DNA of 64,000 bases from positions 1 to 64,000 of the forward strand of contig JANQFG010000068.1 of assembly GCA_028277985.1 (NCBI GenBank), written 5' to 3'. The notes beneath the pieces are model-generated. The model was given only the letters and a program-made list of their open reading frames with translations. It was not told the origin of the DNA and did no database searches. Below, in pieces: positions 35,190 through 42,625 of the stretch. This DNA comes from a bacterium. Its GTDB lineage: Bacteria > Desulfobacterota > DSWW01. The position numbers were made by a program, and so were the translations under genes. Each line of letters begins with the position of its first letter. Position 1 is the stretch's first letter.

Positions 35190-36200
35190 ATGATGGTTAT
35201 CTCCTCTACGGCATCCGATGCGTATACCGTTCGTGAGGAAAGCTTCGAGAGCCTTTCCTCCTATCCCCTCACTCTTGCACAGCCTCTGGCCATGAACTGC
35301 CCCTTCGTGCTACCCGCCTGGATGAAGGTGTGGTGGGAGACGTTTGGTGCGGGCCAGGAGTGCTGTCTCCTGGGTGTTAGAGATAGAGAGAGCCTCATCG
35401 GCGTTGCGCCGCTAAAGGTCAGAGGGGCGGAAGCATCCTTTATCGGCGCTCCCGAAGTGTGTGACTACCTGGATTTCATCACGGCTCCGGGAAGAGGCCC
35501 GGAATTCTTCCGGCTGCTGATAAGGGAATTGAGACGGAGGTCGGTCAGCATCCTGGAGCTGGCGCCCGTCCGGGCTGACTCCTCTGTCATGAAGGAGCTG
35601 ATACCCCAGGCGAAGAGGATGGGGGGCGAGGCGCTTCTCGAGCGTGAGAACGTTTCCTACGAGCTGACTCTGCCTGCGACCTGGGAAGACTACCTGGGAC
35701 GGCTGAAGGGAACGGAGCGACACGAGATAAGACGAAAGCTCAAGCGGCTCAACGAGGCGGGCCGGACCGAATTCCGTACGGTGAACAACAGCCGGCAAGA
35801 GCTTGGGCACGCAATCGATACTTTCCTCCGGCTCTTCGAATCGAATCGGCCCGACAAGGCGGACTTTCTGACGAGCCAGCGGGCGAGCTTCTTCCGGGCC
35901 GTGGCCGAGGCGATGGCCGAGGCAGGCCTTCTCAAGCTCTCGATTCTCGAGCTTGATGCCAGGCCCGCCGCTGCTGTAATGTGTTTTCATGATCCTACCA
36001 CTGTCTATCTGTACAACAACGGATACGACAATCGTTTTCGTTCGCTGAGCGTGGGTATGCTCAGCAAGGTGCTCAGCATCCGGGAGGCGCTTCAGGAAGG
36101 GAAGAAGAGATTCGATTTCCTGAAAGGCCCGGAGGCTTACAAGCGCCGCCTCGGTGGAAAGCCGGTGCCGCTCTACCGGTGCCGGGTGCTGATCGGGTGA
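35190..36200 (+). CDS. GNAT/FemAB-like acyltransferase (BioF2/CelD-like)
   Basis: 336 residues of two tandem GNAT folds. Characteristic points are FVLPAWMKVWWETFG near the N-terminus, LIGVAPLKV, the basic ERHEIRRKLKRLNEAG segment and the C-terminal VYLYNNGYDNRFRSLSVGML. It ends in FDFLKGPEAYKRRLGGKPVP, a hallmark of the CelD/BcsL-like and FemAB-related group that works on exopolysaccharide or peptidoglycan precursors. The gene follows the S51-like fusion by 15 nt and precedes the PIG-L deacetylase by 30 nt, so a small operon acting on amino-sugar compounds is plausible. Confidence 0.8.
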   Translation: MMVISSTASDAYTVREESFESLSSYPLTLAQPLAMNCPFVLPAWMKVWWETFGAGQECCLLGVRDRESLIGVAPLKVRGAEASFIGAPEVCDYLDFITAPGRGPEFFRLLIRELRRRSVSILELAPVRADSSVMKELIPQAKRMGGEALLERENVSYELTLPATWEDYLGRLKGTERHEIRRKLKRLNEAGRTEFRTVNNSRQELGHAIDTFLRLFESNRPDKADFLTSQRASFFRAVAEAMAEAGLLKLSILELDARPAAAVMCFHDPTTVYLYNNGYDNRFRSLSVGMLSKVLSIREALQEGKKRFDFLKGPEAYKRRLGGKPVPLYRCRVLIG

Positions 36201-36230
36201 GCCTTCTGAGGAGAGGCCGGGCGGAACAAC

Positions 36231-36938
36231 ATGACAGAGCAAGCTGATGTGCTGGTGATCGGACCCCACCCGGATGATGCCGAATTCGGTGCAGGCGGGA
36301 CCGTCGCGGGTTGGACCGGGGATGGGAAGCAGGTCGTCTTCGTAATATGTACGAACGGAGACAAAGGTACGTCCGACCGAAACATGGCTCCCGAACGCCT
36401 GGCCGAGATCCGGGAGGCAGAGCAGCAGGAAGCCGCCCGGACCCTCGGCGTTCGGGAGGTCGTGTTTCTCCGGTACCCGGACCAGGGCCTCGAAGACACG
36501 CCCGAGTTCCGGAAGCAGATCGTAAGGCAGATCAGGATCTACCGGCCCCACACCGTCGCAACCTCCGACCCTTATCAACGGTACATCTCCCATCGTGACC
36601 ACCGCATCACGGGGCAGGTCGTACTGGATGCGGTCTATCCCTTTGCCAGGGACGCACTGTCCTACCCTGACTTGATCGATGAGGGGCTGGAGCCACATAA
36701 CGTGCGTGAGATTCTTTTCTGGGGCACGGATGACATCAACTATCGCTCCGATATCACCGCCACCTTTGATCTGAAGGCCGCTGCCCTGCGGTGTCATGCG
36801 AGCCAGATGGGTGGGATCGCCCAGGCCCTCGGCACGGAAGACCTGGAAGGCTGGCTCAGGCCATTGTGCGCATCATGGGCAGAGGGCGAGGATTTCGAGT
36901 TGGCAGAAGCCTTCCACCGTGTGGAAGTCATGGCATAG
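36231..36938 (+). CDS. PIG-L family deacetylase
   Basis: 235-residue zinc-dependent N-deacetylase of the LmbE/BshB type. Zinc and catalytic residues are in GPHPDDAEFGAGG at residues ~11-23 (His-Pro-Asp-Asp) and in the downstream HRDHR motif (about 123-127). CTNGDKGTSD, RYPDQGLED and TSDPYQRY are also standard. Substrates in the family are GlcNAc-containing lipids, thiols or glycans. Immediately downstream of the GNAT gene. Confidence 0.93.
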   Translation: MTEQADVLVIGPHPDDAEFGAGGTVAGWTGDGKQVVFVICTNGDKGTSDRNMAPERLAEIREAEQQEAARTLGVREVVFLRYPDQGLEDTPEFRKQIVRQIRIYRPHTVATSDPYQRYISHRDHRITGQVVLDAVYPFARDALSYPDLIDEGLEPHNVREILFWGTDDINYRSDITATFDLKAAALRCHASQMGGIAQALGTEDLEGWLRPLCASWAEGEDFELAEAFHRVEVMA

Positions 36939-36971
36939 CCCTTTCTGATTCGAACAACGGAGGATCTTTCC

Positions 36972-38726
36972 ATGGAAGCTCGCCCCTTTGAGGATCGACA
37001 AAGAAGGATCTTCGGTCATGTTTTGATGATTCTTTCTGTTGCCGCGCTGATCGGACTGTTCGGCAGCGGCTGCGGTGACGACGACGACGGTTCGAGCAAC
37101 GCGAACCAGCCGGCCTGGACCGGAGACCCGCTCACCGAAACCGAGGCGGGACCTGTCAGGGGCGTCAAGGGGAAGGCCGATACCTGGGTCTGGAAGGCGA
37201 TTCCGTTTGCCAGGCCGCCCGTCGGAGACCTTCGCTGGAAAGCGCCCCGGGACCCGGAGCCCTGGACGGCCGTGAGGGAAAGAAGCCAGTTCTGCCAGCC
37301 CTGCTCCCAGTTCTTCTTCATTGGTACTGAAACCTACGGCAAGGAGGACTGCCTGTACCTGAATGTCTGGCGTCCACGCACGTCGGAGACGAATCTGCCG
37401 GTCTACTTCTGGATCCACGGCGGAGGCAACACCCTGGGCACGGCATCCACCGAGGACTACAACGGCGCGAACCTCGCCGACCGATCCAACCTGGTGGTCG
37501 TGACCACAAACTACCGAATCGGGCCCTTCGGATGGTTCACCCATCCCGCCCTCAGGCAAGGGGTGCCGGGCAGCGAGCTGGACGATTCGGGTAACTTCGG
37601 GACACTTGACCTGATCAAGGCCCTCGAATGGGTGCGGGACAACATCGAGGCCTTTGGCGGGGACCCGGACAGGGTGATGATCGCTGGAGAATCTGCAGGG
37701 GCCATGAACGTCTTCTCGCTCCTGATTTCTCCACAGGCGGAGGGCCTTTTTCACAGGGCCATGGCCGAGAGCGGCGGACCTATCTCGAGTTCGATGGAGG
37801 AAGGGGAAGAGGGGGCCCGAAACGCGGTCCTCAAGCTTCTGGTGAACGACGGGACAGCGGCAGATACCGCCGCGGCCGCGGCCTACCTGGACGGTATGAC
37901 CGAACCGGAGATCGAGGCCTATCTAAGGGGAAAGAGCGCCGTTCAGATGCTCAGGGCCTACGCCCCTTGGTTCGGCGGTATGTTCACCATGCCGAACGTG
38001 TTCCCGGACGGTACGGTGTTGCCGGAAATGGGCTACGCGACGCTCCGGGCCGGCACCCACCCGAACAAGGTGCCCACCATCCTGGGAAGCAACAAGGACG
38101 AGATGAAGCTTTTCATGTTCGCGGATCCGGCATTCAAGGGAAGGGAGGATCTCTACGAAGTGGTCACGACCTACGGGAGCGACACGTGGAAGGCCGTGGG
38201 TGTGGACGAGCCCGCCGCGGCCCTGTGCGCTCAAGCCGGCCAGCCGGATGTCTATGCCTACCAGTTCCTCTGGGGAACCTTGGACGAGAACGGGCACAGC
38301 GAGCTTCCGGATCCCTTCGGGTTCATCCTCGGCTCCTTCCATGCGCTCGAGATCCCCTTCTTCTTCGGGAACGATTCATTCTTTGTCGGCATGCAGTACC
38401 TGCTCTTCAACGAGGCAAATCGCCCGGGCCGGGAGGCCCTCTCCACGGTCATGATGCAGTATGCTGCATCATTCGCCTACACAGGCGACCCGAACCCACC
38501 CGGATCCGGGCTGCCGGTGTGGAGCCCCTGGTCGGAAGAAACGGACGGCCCCAAATGCATCCTCTTCGACGTTCACCCGGACCAGACCCTGGATATTGGC
38601 ATGTCCACGGCCGAGCTTAACGTGGAAGGGGTCCTGGAGCGGATGGCCGTCGAGGTCCCTGAGCCCCTGCTCAGCGAGGCCGCGGCCTATCTTGAACCCT
38701 GGGGCGACCGGTTTTCGAGCGATTAG
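36972..38726 (+). CDS. Type B carboxylesterase lipoprotein
   Basis: 584-residue exported esterase. The signal FGHVLMILSVAALIGLFGSGC ends in a lipobox Cys followed by Asp residues. Mature alpha/beta hydrolase: FWIHGGGNTLG oxyanion loop, VVTTNYRIGPFGWF, the nucleophile Ser in MIAGESAGAMNV (about 240), the acid region ILGSNKDEM, and catalytic His in GSFHALEIPF. Family signature EDCLYLNVW is present. Anchored in the envelope, so it probably hydrolyses external esters. ATG follows GGAGGATCTTTCC. Confidence 0.92.
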   Translation: MEARPFEDRQRRIFGHVLMILSVAALIGLFGSGCGDDDDGSSNANQPAWTGDPLTETEAGPVRGVKGKADTWVWKAIPFARPPVGDLRWKAPRDPEPWTAVRERSQFCQPCSQFFFIGTETYGKEDCLYLNVWRPRTSETNLPVYFWIHGGGNTLGTASTEDYNGANLADRSNLVVVTTNYRIGPFGWFTHPALRQGVPGSELDDSGNFGTLDLIKALEWVRDNIEAFGGDPDRVMIAGESAGAMNVFSLLISPQAEGLFHRAMAESGGPISSSMEEGEEGARNAVLKLLVNDGTAADTAAAAAYLDGMTEPEIEAYLRGKSAVQMLRAYAPWFGGMFTMPNVFPDGTVLPEMGYATLRAGTHPNKVPTILGSNKDEMKLFMFADPAFKGREDLYEVVTTYGSDTWKAVGVDEPAAALCAQAGQPDVYAYQFLWGTLDENGHSELPDPFGFILGSFHALEIPFFFGNDSFFVGMQYLLFNEANRPGREALSTVMMQYAASFAYTGDPNPPGSGLPVWSPWSEETDGPKCILFDVHPDQTLDIGMSTAELNVEGVLERMAVEVPEPLLSEAAAYLEPWGDRFSSD

Positions 38727-38987
38727 TGAGTTGCCACCGCCCCCACAATCTGGGCCATTCTATCCAGCGGTTACTCATACGGGAACCCACCAGCCTCATA
38801 AGGATATTGCGAGTCGCCAGGGGCGACGTGGCAATCCCCTCGCCCGGTAGGGGGCTGACTTGTCCGACGATTCCGCTCAATGGAGAGGCTGGCGAAACCC
38901 TGGAAGGCCGACCAGCGTTGTATAGGTGCGGTATACATTGAATCTTGAGGGGTGGCGTCCCTTATCTTCAGATGAGGAATCGAGATA
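38727..38987. other. Gene-free intergenic stretch between convergent genes
   Basis: Both flanking genes end here. No coding signal is apparent; the only structured element is the palindrome at 38806-38835. Confidence 0.6.
38806..38835. repeat. REP-like palindromic element
   Basis: A 30-nt two-step palindrome: outer arms ATTGC/GCAAT (38806-38810 and 38831-38835) around an inner GTCGCC-agg-GGCGAC hairpin. This ATTGC...GCAAT layout resembles dispersed extragenic palindromes common in deltaproteobacterial genomes. No T-run follows on either strand. Confidence 0.5.
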
Positions 38988-40253
38988 TTATCTGCTTCTT
39001 CTCAAGACGCTCAGCAGAATGACGGTACCGATCGGCACAAGAAGGAAGGCGAGGCTATTGAATAGCCTGGAACCCTCCCTAGATGTTTTTTCGTATCCAG
39101 AGGCTTCCGCAGGGGTGCCGGGCCATGTAGGGCTCAAGTCCTCTCCCACGCCCGAGGTGACAAGGAGGCGCTTGTCCATATCGATGTAGCTGATATGGAC
39201 ATTGCCTGAAGAGTCAACACCCATGGAAGGTGGGCTGCTACCCGGCTCCAGCCGATCGGAGAGCGGTCCGGAAAGAGTCCAGGCCCCGTGAGCGTTGGTG
39301 GCATAATTGACCCTGATACTATCGTCCTCATCCCTAACGCCGTAAGCTATATGCGCACGGTTCGCGCTGTCCGTGGCCATGGCCGTCCAGGGTGGTATCA
39401 ACTCGCTCCCTTGCCAGGCTACCATGGCCGGACGCATTCTTCCCGTCGTATCTGAAGCATGGGTAACAAAGTTCCAGAATTGTTCGCCTATGATAAACAG
39501 GGTTACGTAAGCAATATGGACATAATCAGACGCGTCGATCGCAAGGGAGGGGTGCCAGGCTATGATCCCACCGAAGGGCCACGTAATGAGAGGGGTCTCC
39601 TCCCAGGATCCCGAGGAATTGGTGGCATAATATTCCGCACCACTGCCGGGCAATTTCTCTATGGTCCCGTAGCGTAGATGTACGTACCCACCGCTGTCGA
39701 CTGCGATGTCCGTCCGTCCGTAAAGGAATTCCCACACATCAAAACCATGCGTGATTTGCTCACTTGTCCAATCGCCTGATCTGTTTGTTGTGTAGATGAC
39801 ACTGTGCGAGAGGAAACAAAGGTGTACATGACCCGATGGACCAATAGCGATGGAGGGGTCGGAACCTAGCCCTATTTCTCCTATGTCCACGATTGCCCAG
39901 GATCCTGAAGAATTGGTCATGTACTTGATCTGCCCTTCGAACGTGTCACAGACGATATGCAGATTATTGGCATCGTCAACGGCCACCGATGGATTGTCGA
40001 CTACAAGGGAGGGTTCGATCGAGCTGCTCACCCAGGCTCCTGTGCCGTTTGTGGCGTATTTGAGTCCTTGGGACGACTCGTCACGATACACGATGTGGAC
40101 GTGGTCCGAGCCATCCACCGTGAGAGAGGAAGGGCCGAGTACCGGCCCATCGTCAACTACTGCCGTTTCCCAGGCCCAGGCCGGCTGCGCTGTATAAACC
40201 GTGACTAGGAAGAACGTGATCAGGGCCAGTATCCACCGGTTCTTCTGTTCCAT
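38988..40253 (-). CDS. Secreted repeat protein with C-terminal membrane/Arg sorting tail
   Basis: 421 residues. Signal peptide RWILALITFFLVTVYTAQPAWAW. The body has about seven degenerate ~45-residue blades with the pattern PS.A.D..D.VHI.Y......KYATN.SGSW, as in beta-propeller lectin or sialidase-like folds. The tail is LFNSLAFLLVPIGTVILLSV followed by LRRSR, a hydrophobic helix with a basic end. That tail aligns without gaps to the tail of the otherwise different protein ending at 4952. SD GGGAGAG precedes the ATG. Function unknown; predicted cell-surface. Confidence 0.75.
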   Translation of the reverse strand: MEQKNRWILALITFFLVTVYTAQPAWAWETAVVDDGPVLGPSSLTVDGSDHVHIVYRDESSQGLKYATNGTGAWVSSSIEPSLVVDNPSVAVDDANNLHIVCDTFEGQIKYMTNSSGSWAIVDIGEIGLGSDPSIAIGPSGHVHLCFLSHSVIYTTNRSGDWTSEQITHGFDVWEFLYGRTDIAVDSGGYVHLRYGTIEKLPGSGAEYYATNSSGSWEETPLITWPFGGIIAWHPSLAIDASDYVHIAYVTLFIIGEQFWNFVTHASDTTGRMRPAMVAWQGSELIPPWTAMATDSANRAHIAYGVRDEDDSIRVNYATNAHGAWTLSGPLSDRLEPGSSPPSMGVDSSGNVHISYIDMDKRLLVTSGVGEDLSPTWPGTPAEASGYEKTSREGSRLFNSLAFLLVPIGTVILLSVLRRSR

Positions 40254-40475
40254 TATGCTCTCCCAAATTGATGTGGATCTTCCCCGCTTAGCGGCAGTAT
40301 AGTGCAGAGTTGCCTCGAACTCCAGGAATTTTCATCTCTCATGTAGCTATCGGGTTATGCTCCCCCTCGCCTCTGTGGAAAACACATGTGTTCGGAATCC
40401 TCAACCCTGCCCGATGGGCCGCCAATGATAGCTTCGACGTCGATGCATTGATTCCTGGGAGGAACCAATTAGGCA

Positions 40476-40907
40476 TCAACGGCGGCTCTTGTGACGCATG
40501 CGGGATGCCTTGGCTGGCTTCAGGATCTCGAGATCCGTGTGCTTTGCGATCTTTTCGAAATCCCGATCATTGTGAAGCAGAGGAACCCTGTGCTCAATGG
40601 CGACCGAAGCGATCATACAGTCCAGGGCTGTGCGGATTGTGAAGCCTTTCTTTCGGAGGGTTCGGTACATTTGAGATGAACGCAGGAATGTGTCGCGCGT
40701 CATAGGGAGAAAGAGGAGACATTCGAAGTAGTCTTTGGTTCTGGCATGTTCTGAGTCTGATCGGATTCCTTGGAGAACCTCGGCAAGAACGATCCCGCAG
40801 ATACAGATATCCTCTCCGGTCTCAAGAAGGAGCTCCAGGGTGGCTACATGCGGGCGTGGTCTTCCGGCGAAGAAGTCGATCCAGACAGTCGTATCGACAA
40901 GGATCAT
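40476..40907 (-). CDS. vapC: PIN-domain toxin VapC
   Basis: 143-residue ribonuclease toxin. PIN acidic residues are visible: Asp in MILVDTTVWIDFF, Glu in IVLAEVLQG, Asp in TALDCMIAS and Asp in LLHNDRDFEKI. Its ATG overlaps the antitoxin stop by 4 bp (ATGA). VapC enzymes typically cut initiator tRNA or the sarcin-ricin loop of 23S rRNA. The C-terminus is basic. The module borders the broken MMPL exporter and the 41-45 kb island. Confidence 0.92.
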   Translation of the reverse strand: MILVDTTVWIDFFAGRPRPHVATLELLLETGEDICICGIVLAEVLQGIRSDSEHARTKDYFECLLFLPMTRDTFLRSSQMYRTLRKKGFTIRTALDCMIASVAIEHRVPLLHNDRDFEKIAKHTDLEILKPAKASRMRHKSRR

Positions 40908-41107
40908 CGGGATCGGCCTTTACGCCATGTCTTCAGATCTCCTTCCCATTGGACAGTGCCTTTCAGTTCCAGGATCTTCTTCTGGCGCTCACGGCGCAGG
41001 AGTTCATGAAGCGCGTGGTCAATCAGGGCGCGGCGCGTCTTGATCCCTGTGGCCTTCTGGCACGCTTCGACCAGTTCGTCATCGAGTACAACATTCGTCC
41101 TGCCCAT
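40904..41107 (-). CDS. vapB: VapB-type antitoxin
   Basis: 67 residues: MGRTNVVLDDELVEACQKAT, then RALIDHALHELLRRERQ and the toxin-wrapping tail ELKGTVQWEGDLKTWR. This is the ribbon-helix-helix VapB type (TNVVLDDELV strand followed by two helices). The ATG at 41107 is preceded by AGGAGG; a longer ORF to 41233 would run through the promoter/operator and is rejected. Translationally coupled to vapC. Confidence 0.9.
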   Translation of the reverse strand: MGRTNVVLDDELVEACQKATGIKTRRALIDHALHELLRRERQKKILELKGTVQWEGDLKTWRKGRSR

Positions 41108-41134
41108 GCCACTTGCCTCCTGCCTTGTCTTCAA

Positions 41135-41171
41135 CAATACACATAATATGGTGAAATAATGTGTATTGCAA
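41135..41171 (-). promoter_or_regulatory. vapBC promoter and operator
   Basis: Inverted repeat CAATACACAT (41135-41144) and ATGTGTATTG (41159-41168), perfect over 10 bp with a 14-nt spacer. On the minus strand TTGCAA (41171-41166), 17 bp, TATTAT (41148-41143) forms a promoter embedded in the repeat, the usual design for autorepression by a VapBC complex. Confidence 0.75.
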
Positions 41172-41189
41172 GGGCTTTCTTCCGGCAAG

Positions 41190-41348
41190 TTATTGTTGGC
41201 CGATGTTTTCCCTCCCCAAGGGCTTGAAGACAAGCAAGAGGACCGGCAGCAGGATCAAGTCAGCAAACACCGCACCGATGACCGCGAAGCCGATGAGCAC
41301 GGCCTTGCGCGAGCGGAGCACGTATTGGGCTTCTGAGATGCCGGCTGA
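41190..41348 (-). pseudogene. C-terminal remnant of an MMPL/RND-family exporter
   Basis: Minus-strand reading gives SEAQYVLRSRKAVLIGFAVI followed by GAVFADLILLPVLLLVFKPL and GRENIGQQ-stop. The intact exporter at 46010-48313 ends GAIIGDLILLPVLILITKPL and GRSAPAQG. The reading frame is closed by a TAG two codons upstream of the match at 41349. This is therefore a 3' fragment of a second exporter gene; its 5' fragment is at 45785-45967. Confidence 0.85.
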
Positions 41349-41674
41349 ACGCTAGCCTCTTCTTCACTGCCCCAACCCGACAAACTGTTCTTTTAGTAGG
41401 ACAAGACTAAACAGGGAGCATCGCGCACAGCGAGATCAACCCGGCCTAGCTTTGAGAAATGCGCGGATAGGAGACGGTCCGCCCACCGGCGCTGTTATGC
41501 GATACCATGGAGACTGGTGGTAGGGGCAGAGGGACGGCGCAGATATTAGATGCAAAACAGGTTGTAGTTTCTTCTCCAGCGCTGTTTCACAATAGACCTA
41601 GCGTCGCCATGACCAATGACAAGTGACCGACATCACTATATTCAAGCCTCAACAAGAGGTTCGCTGCCGCAACG
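41349..41674. other. Gene-free island flank
   Basis: About 325 bp between the exporter tail remnant and the stop of the RelA/SpoT-like gene. I see no supported ORF, transposase piece or clear terminal repeat. It contains the left boundary of the inserted island. Confidence 0.5.
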
Positions 41675-42571
41675 TTATTTCCCCTTCTTCTTCAACAAGC
41701 CGGGTAGCGTCTTAGCGGTTACCCCTAGACTCTTCGTCAGAAGCGTGGCAGGAGAATCACTCATCGCCGCTATGACTTCATACTGCCTGTCAAGTTTTGC
41801 CTCTGACTCGATAACCTCCTTCTTCTTAACCAACTTCCGCTGAAAGTCCGCTAGCTTATCCTGATACTGTCTCCACAGGTTCGCATAGGAGCTTATCTGA
41901 TCCGCTTGACCCGACAGGCGACTAGAGAGCTTAGTGAACTCCTCTATAACCTGATTGTCCTGATAGTAGGGGTACGCCATTTCATGAGAAATCTCACTCC
42001 ACGCCTCTTCAAAGAGAGTCCTTACTTGCAGTTCCACCACATGCTTGGTGCTTTTGTCGCACTGTACCTCTACAATGTAATGGATGGACCTGTATCCCTT
42101 TTCTGAGGGCTTCAGTTCACATCCTTCGGCTTCGTAATGCGACAGAAGCTCGGGTGGATCTTGTTCAAGAACATTTGCCTCGGGGTTCCCAAGTACGTCC
42201 CATTTCTTGTGGATGAACCTGTGGATAGCTACCCAGTCTTCCTTGAATAGATGCAATGCCCTGACACCCGCAAGATCCTCTACCTTAGTGCTGTAATTGG
42301 TTGACGTTGCATATATCGATCCATCCCTAATGGTCCTTCTGATTATCTTCTCTACGAGGTGCTCAGCGTCCTTTACCCTCCATTTGACTGCATGGACGCG
42401 TGGCCCTGGCCTGATGATATCTGCTGCAAGTCTTGCAGGGACATCCAGGTCTTTCCTCCACATGGAAAAATCGTTGTATATCAATTGGAGTTCAGACCAG
42501 ACCAACCCAGTCTTTCTGAACTTGTAGTGACTTATGCCGTATTTCTCAAAAAACTCTCGCTGACTTAGCAT
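41675..42571 (-). CDS. RelA/SpoT-domain nucleotide pyrophosphokinase (small alarmone-synthetase-like)
   Basis: 298 residues with one RelA/SpoT synthetase domain and no HD hydrolase or TGS/ACT region. ATP-site region KWRVKDAEHLVEKI (64-77), Mg-binding Asp99 in VEDLAGVRAL, substrate loop GYRSIH (159-164) and Glu180 in VELQVRTLFEEAW are all kept, so it should be catalytically active. Residues 210-298 form a basic helical tail unlike RelA. Such single-domain enzymes make (p)ppGpp-type alarmones or, in toxSAS/CapRel systems, modify tRNA or adenosine nucleotides. Last gene of the AT-richer island, 54 nt after the HExxH gene. No strong SD. Confidence 0.85.
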   Translation of the reverse strand: MLSQREFFEKYGISHYKFRKTGLVWSELQLIYNDFSMWRKDLDVPARLAADIIRPGPRVHAVKWRVKDAEHLVEKIIRRTIRDGSIYATSTNYSTKVEDLAGVRALHLFKEDWVAIHRFIHKKWDVLGNPEANVLEQDPPELLSHYEAEGCELKPSEKGYRSIHYIVEVQCDKSTKHVVELQVRTLFEEAWSEISHEMAYPYYQDNQVIEEFTKLSSRLSGQADQISSYANLWRQYQDKLADFQRKLVKKKEVIESEAKLDRQYEVIAAMSDSPATLLTKSLGVTAKTLPGLLKKKGK

Positions 42572-42625
42572 AGGCTCAATCCATGATCTGAATCCGGGTC
42601 TGCGATAGCTTTCTCCAAGAAGTCT

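Noticed and set aside
35412-36797. 461-codon minus-strand ORF opposite GNAT and PIG-L genes
   Set aside because: Covers two well-supported plus-strand genes; no recognisable domain.
41349-41674. Search for terminal inverted repeats, att sites or transposase remnants at the island edges
   Set aside because: None could be seen by eye, so the island is not labelled as a transposon or integrative element.
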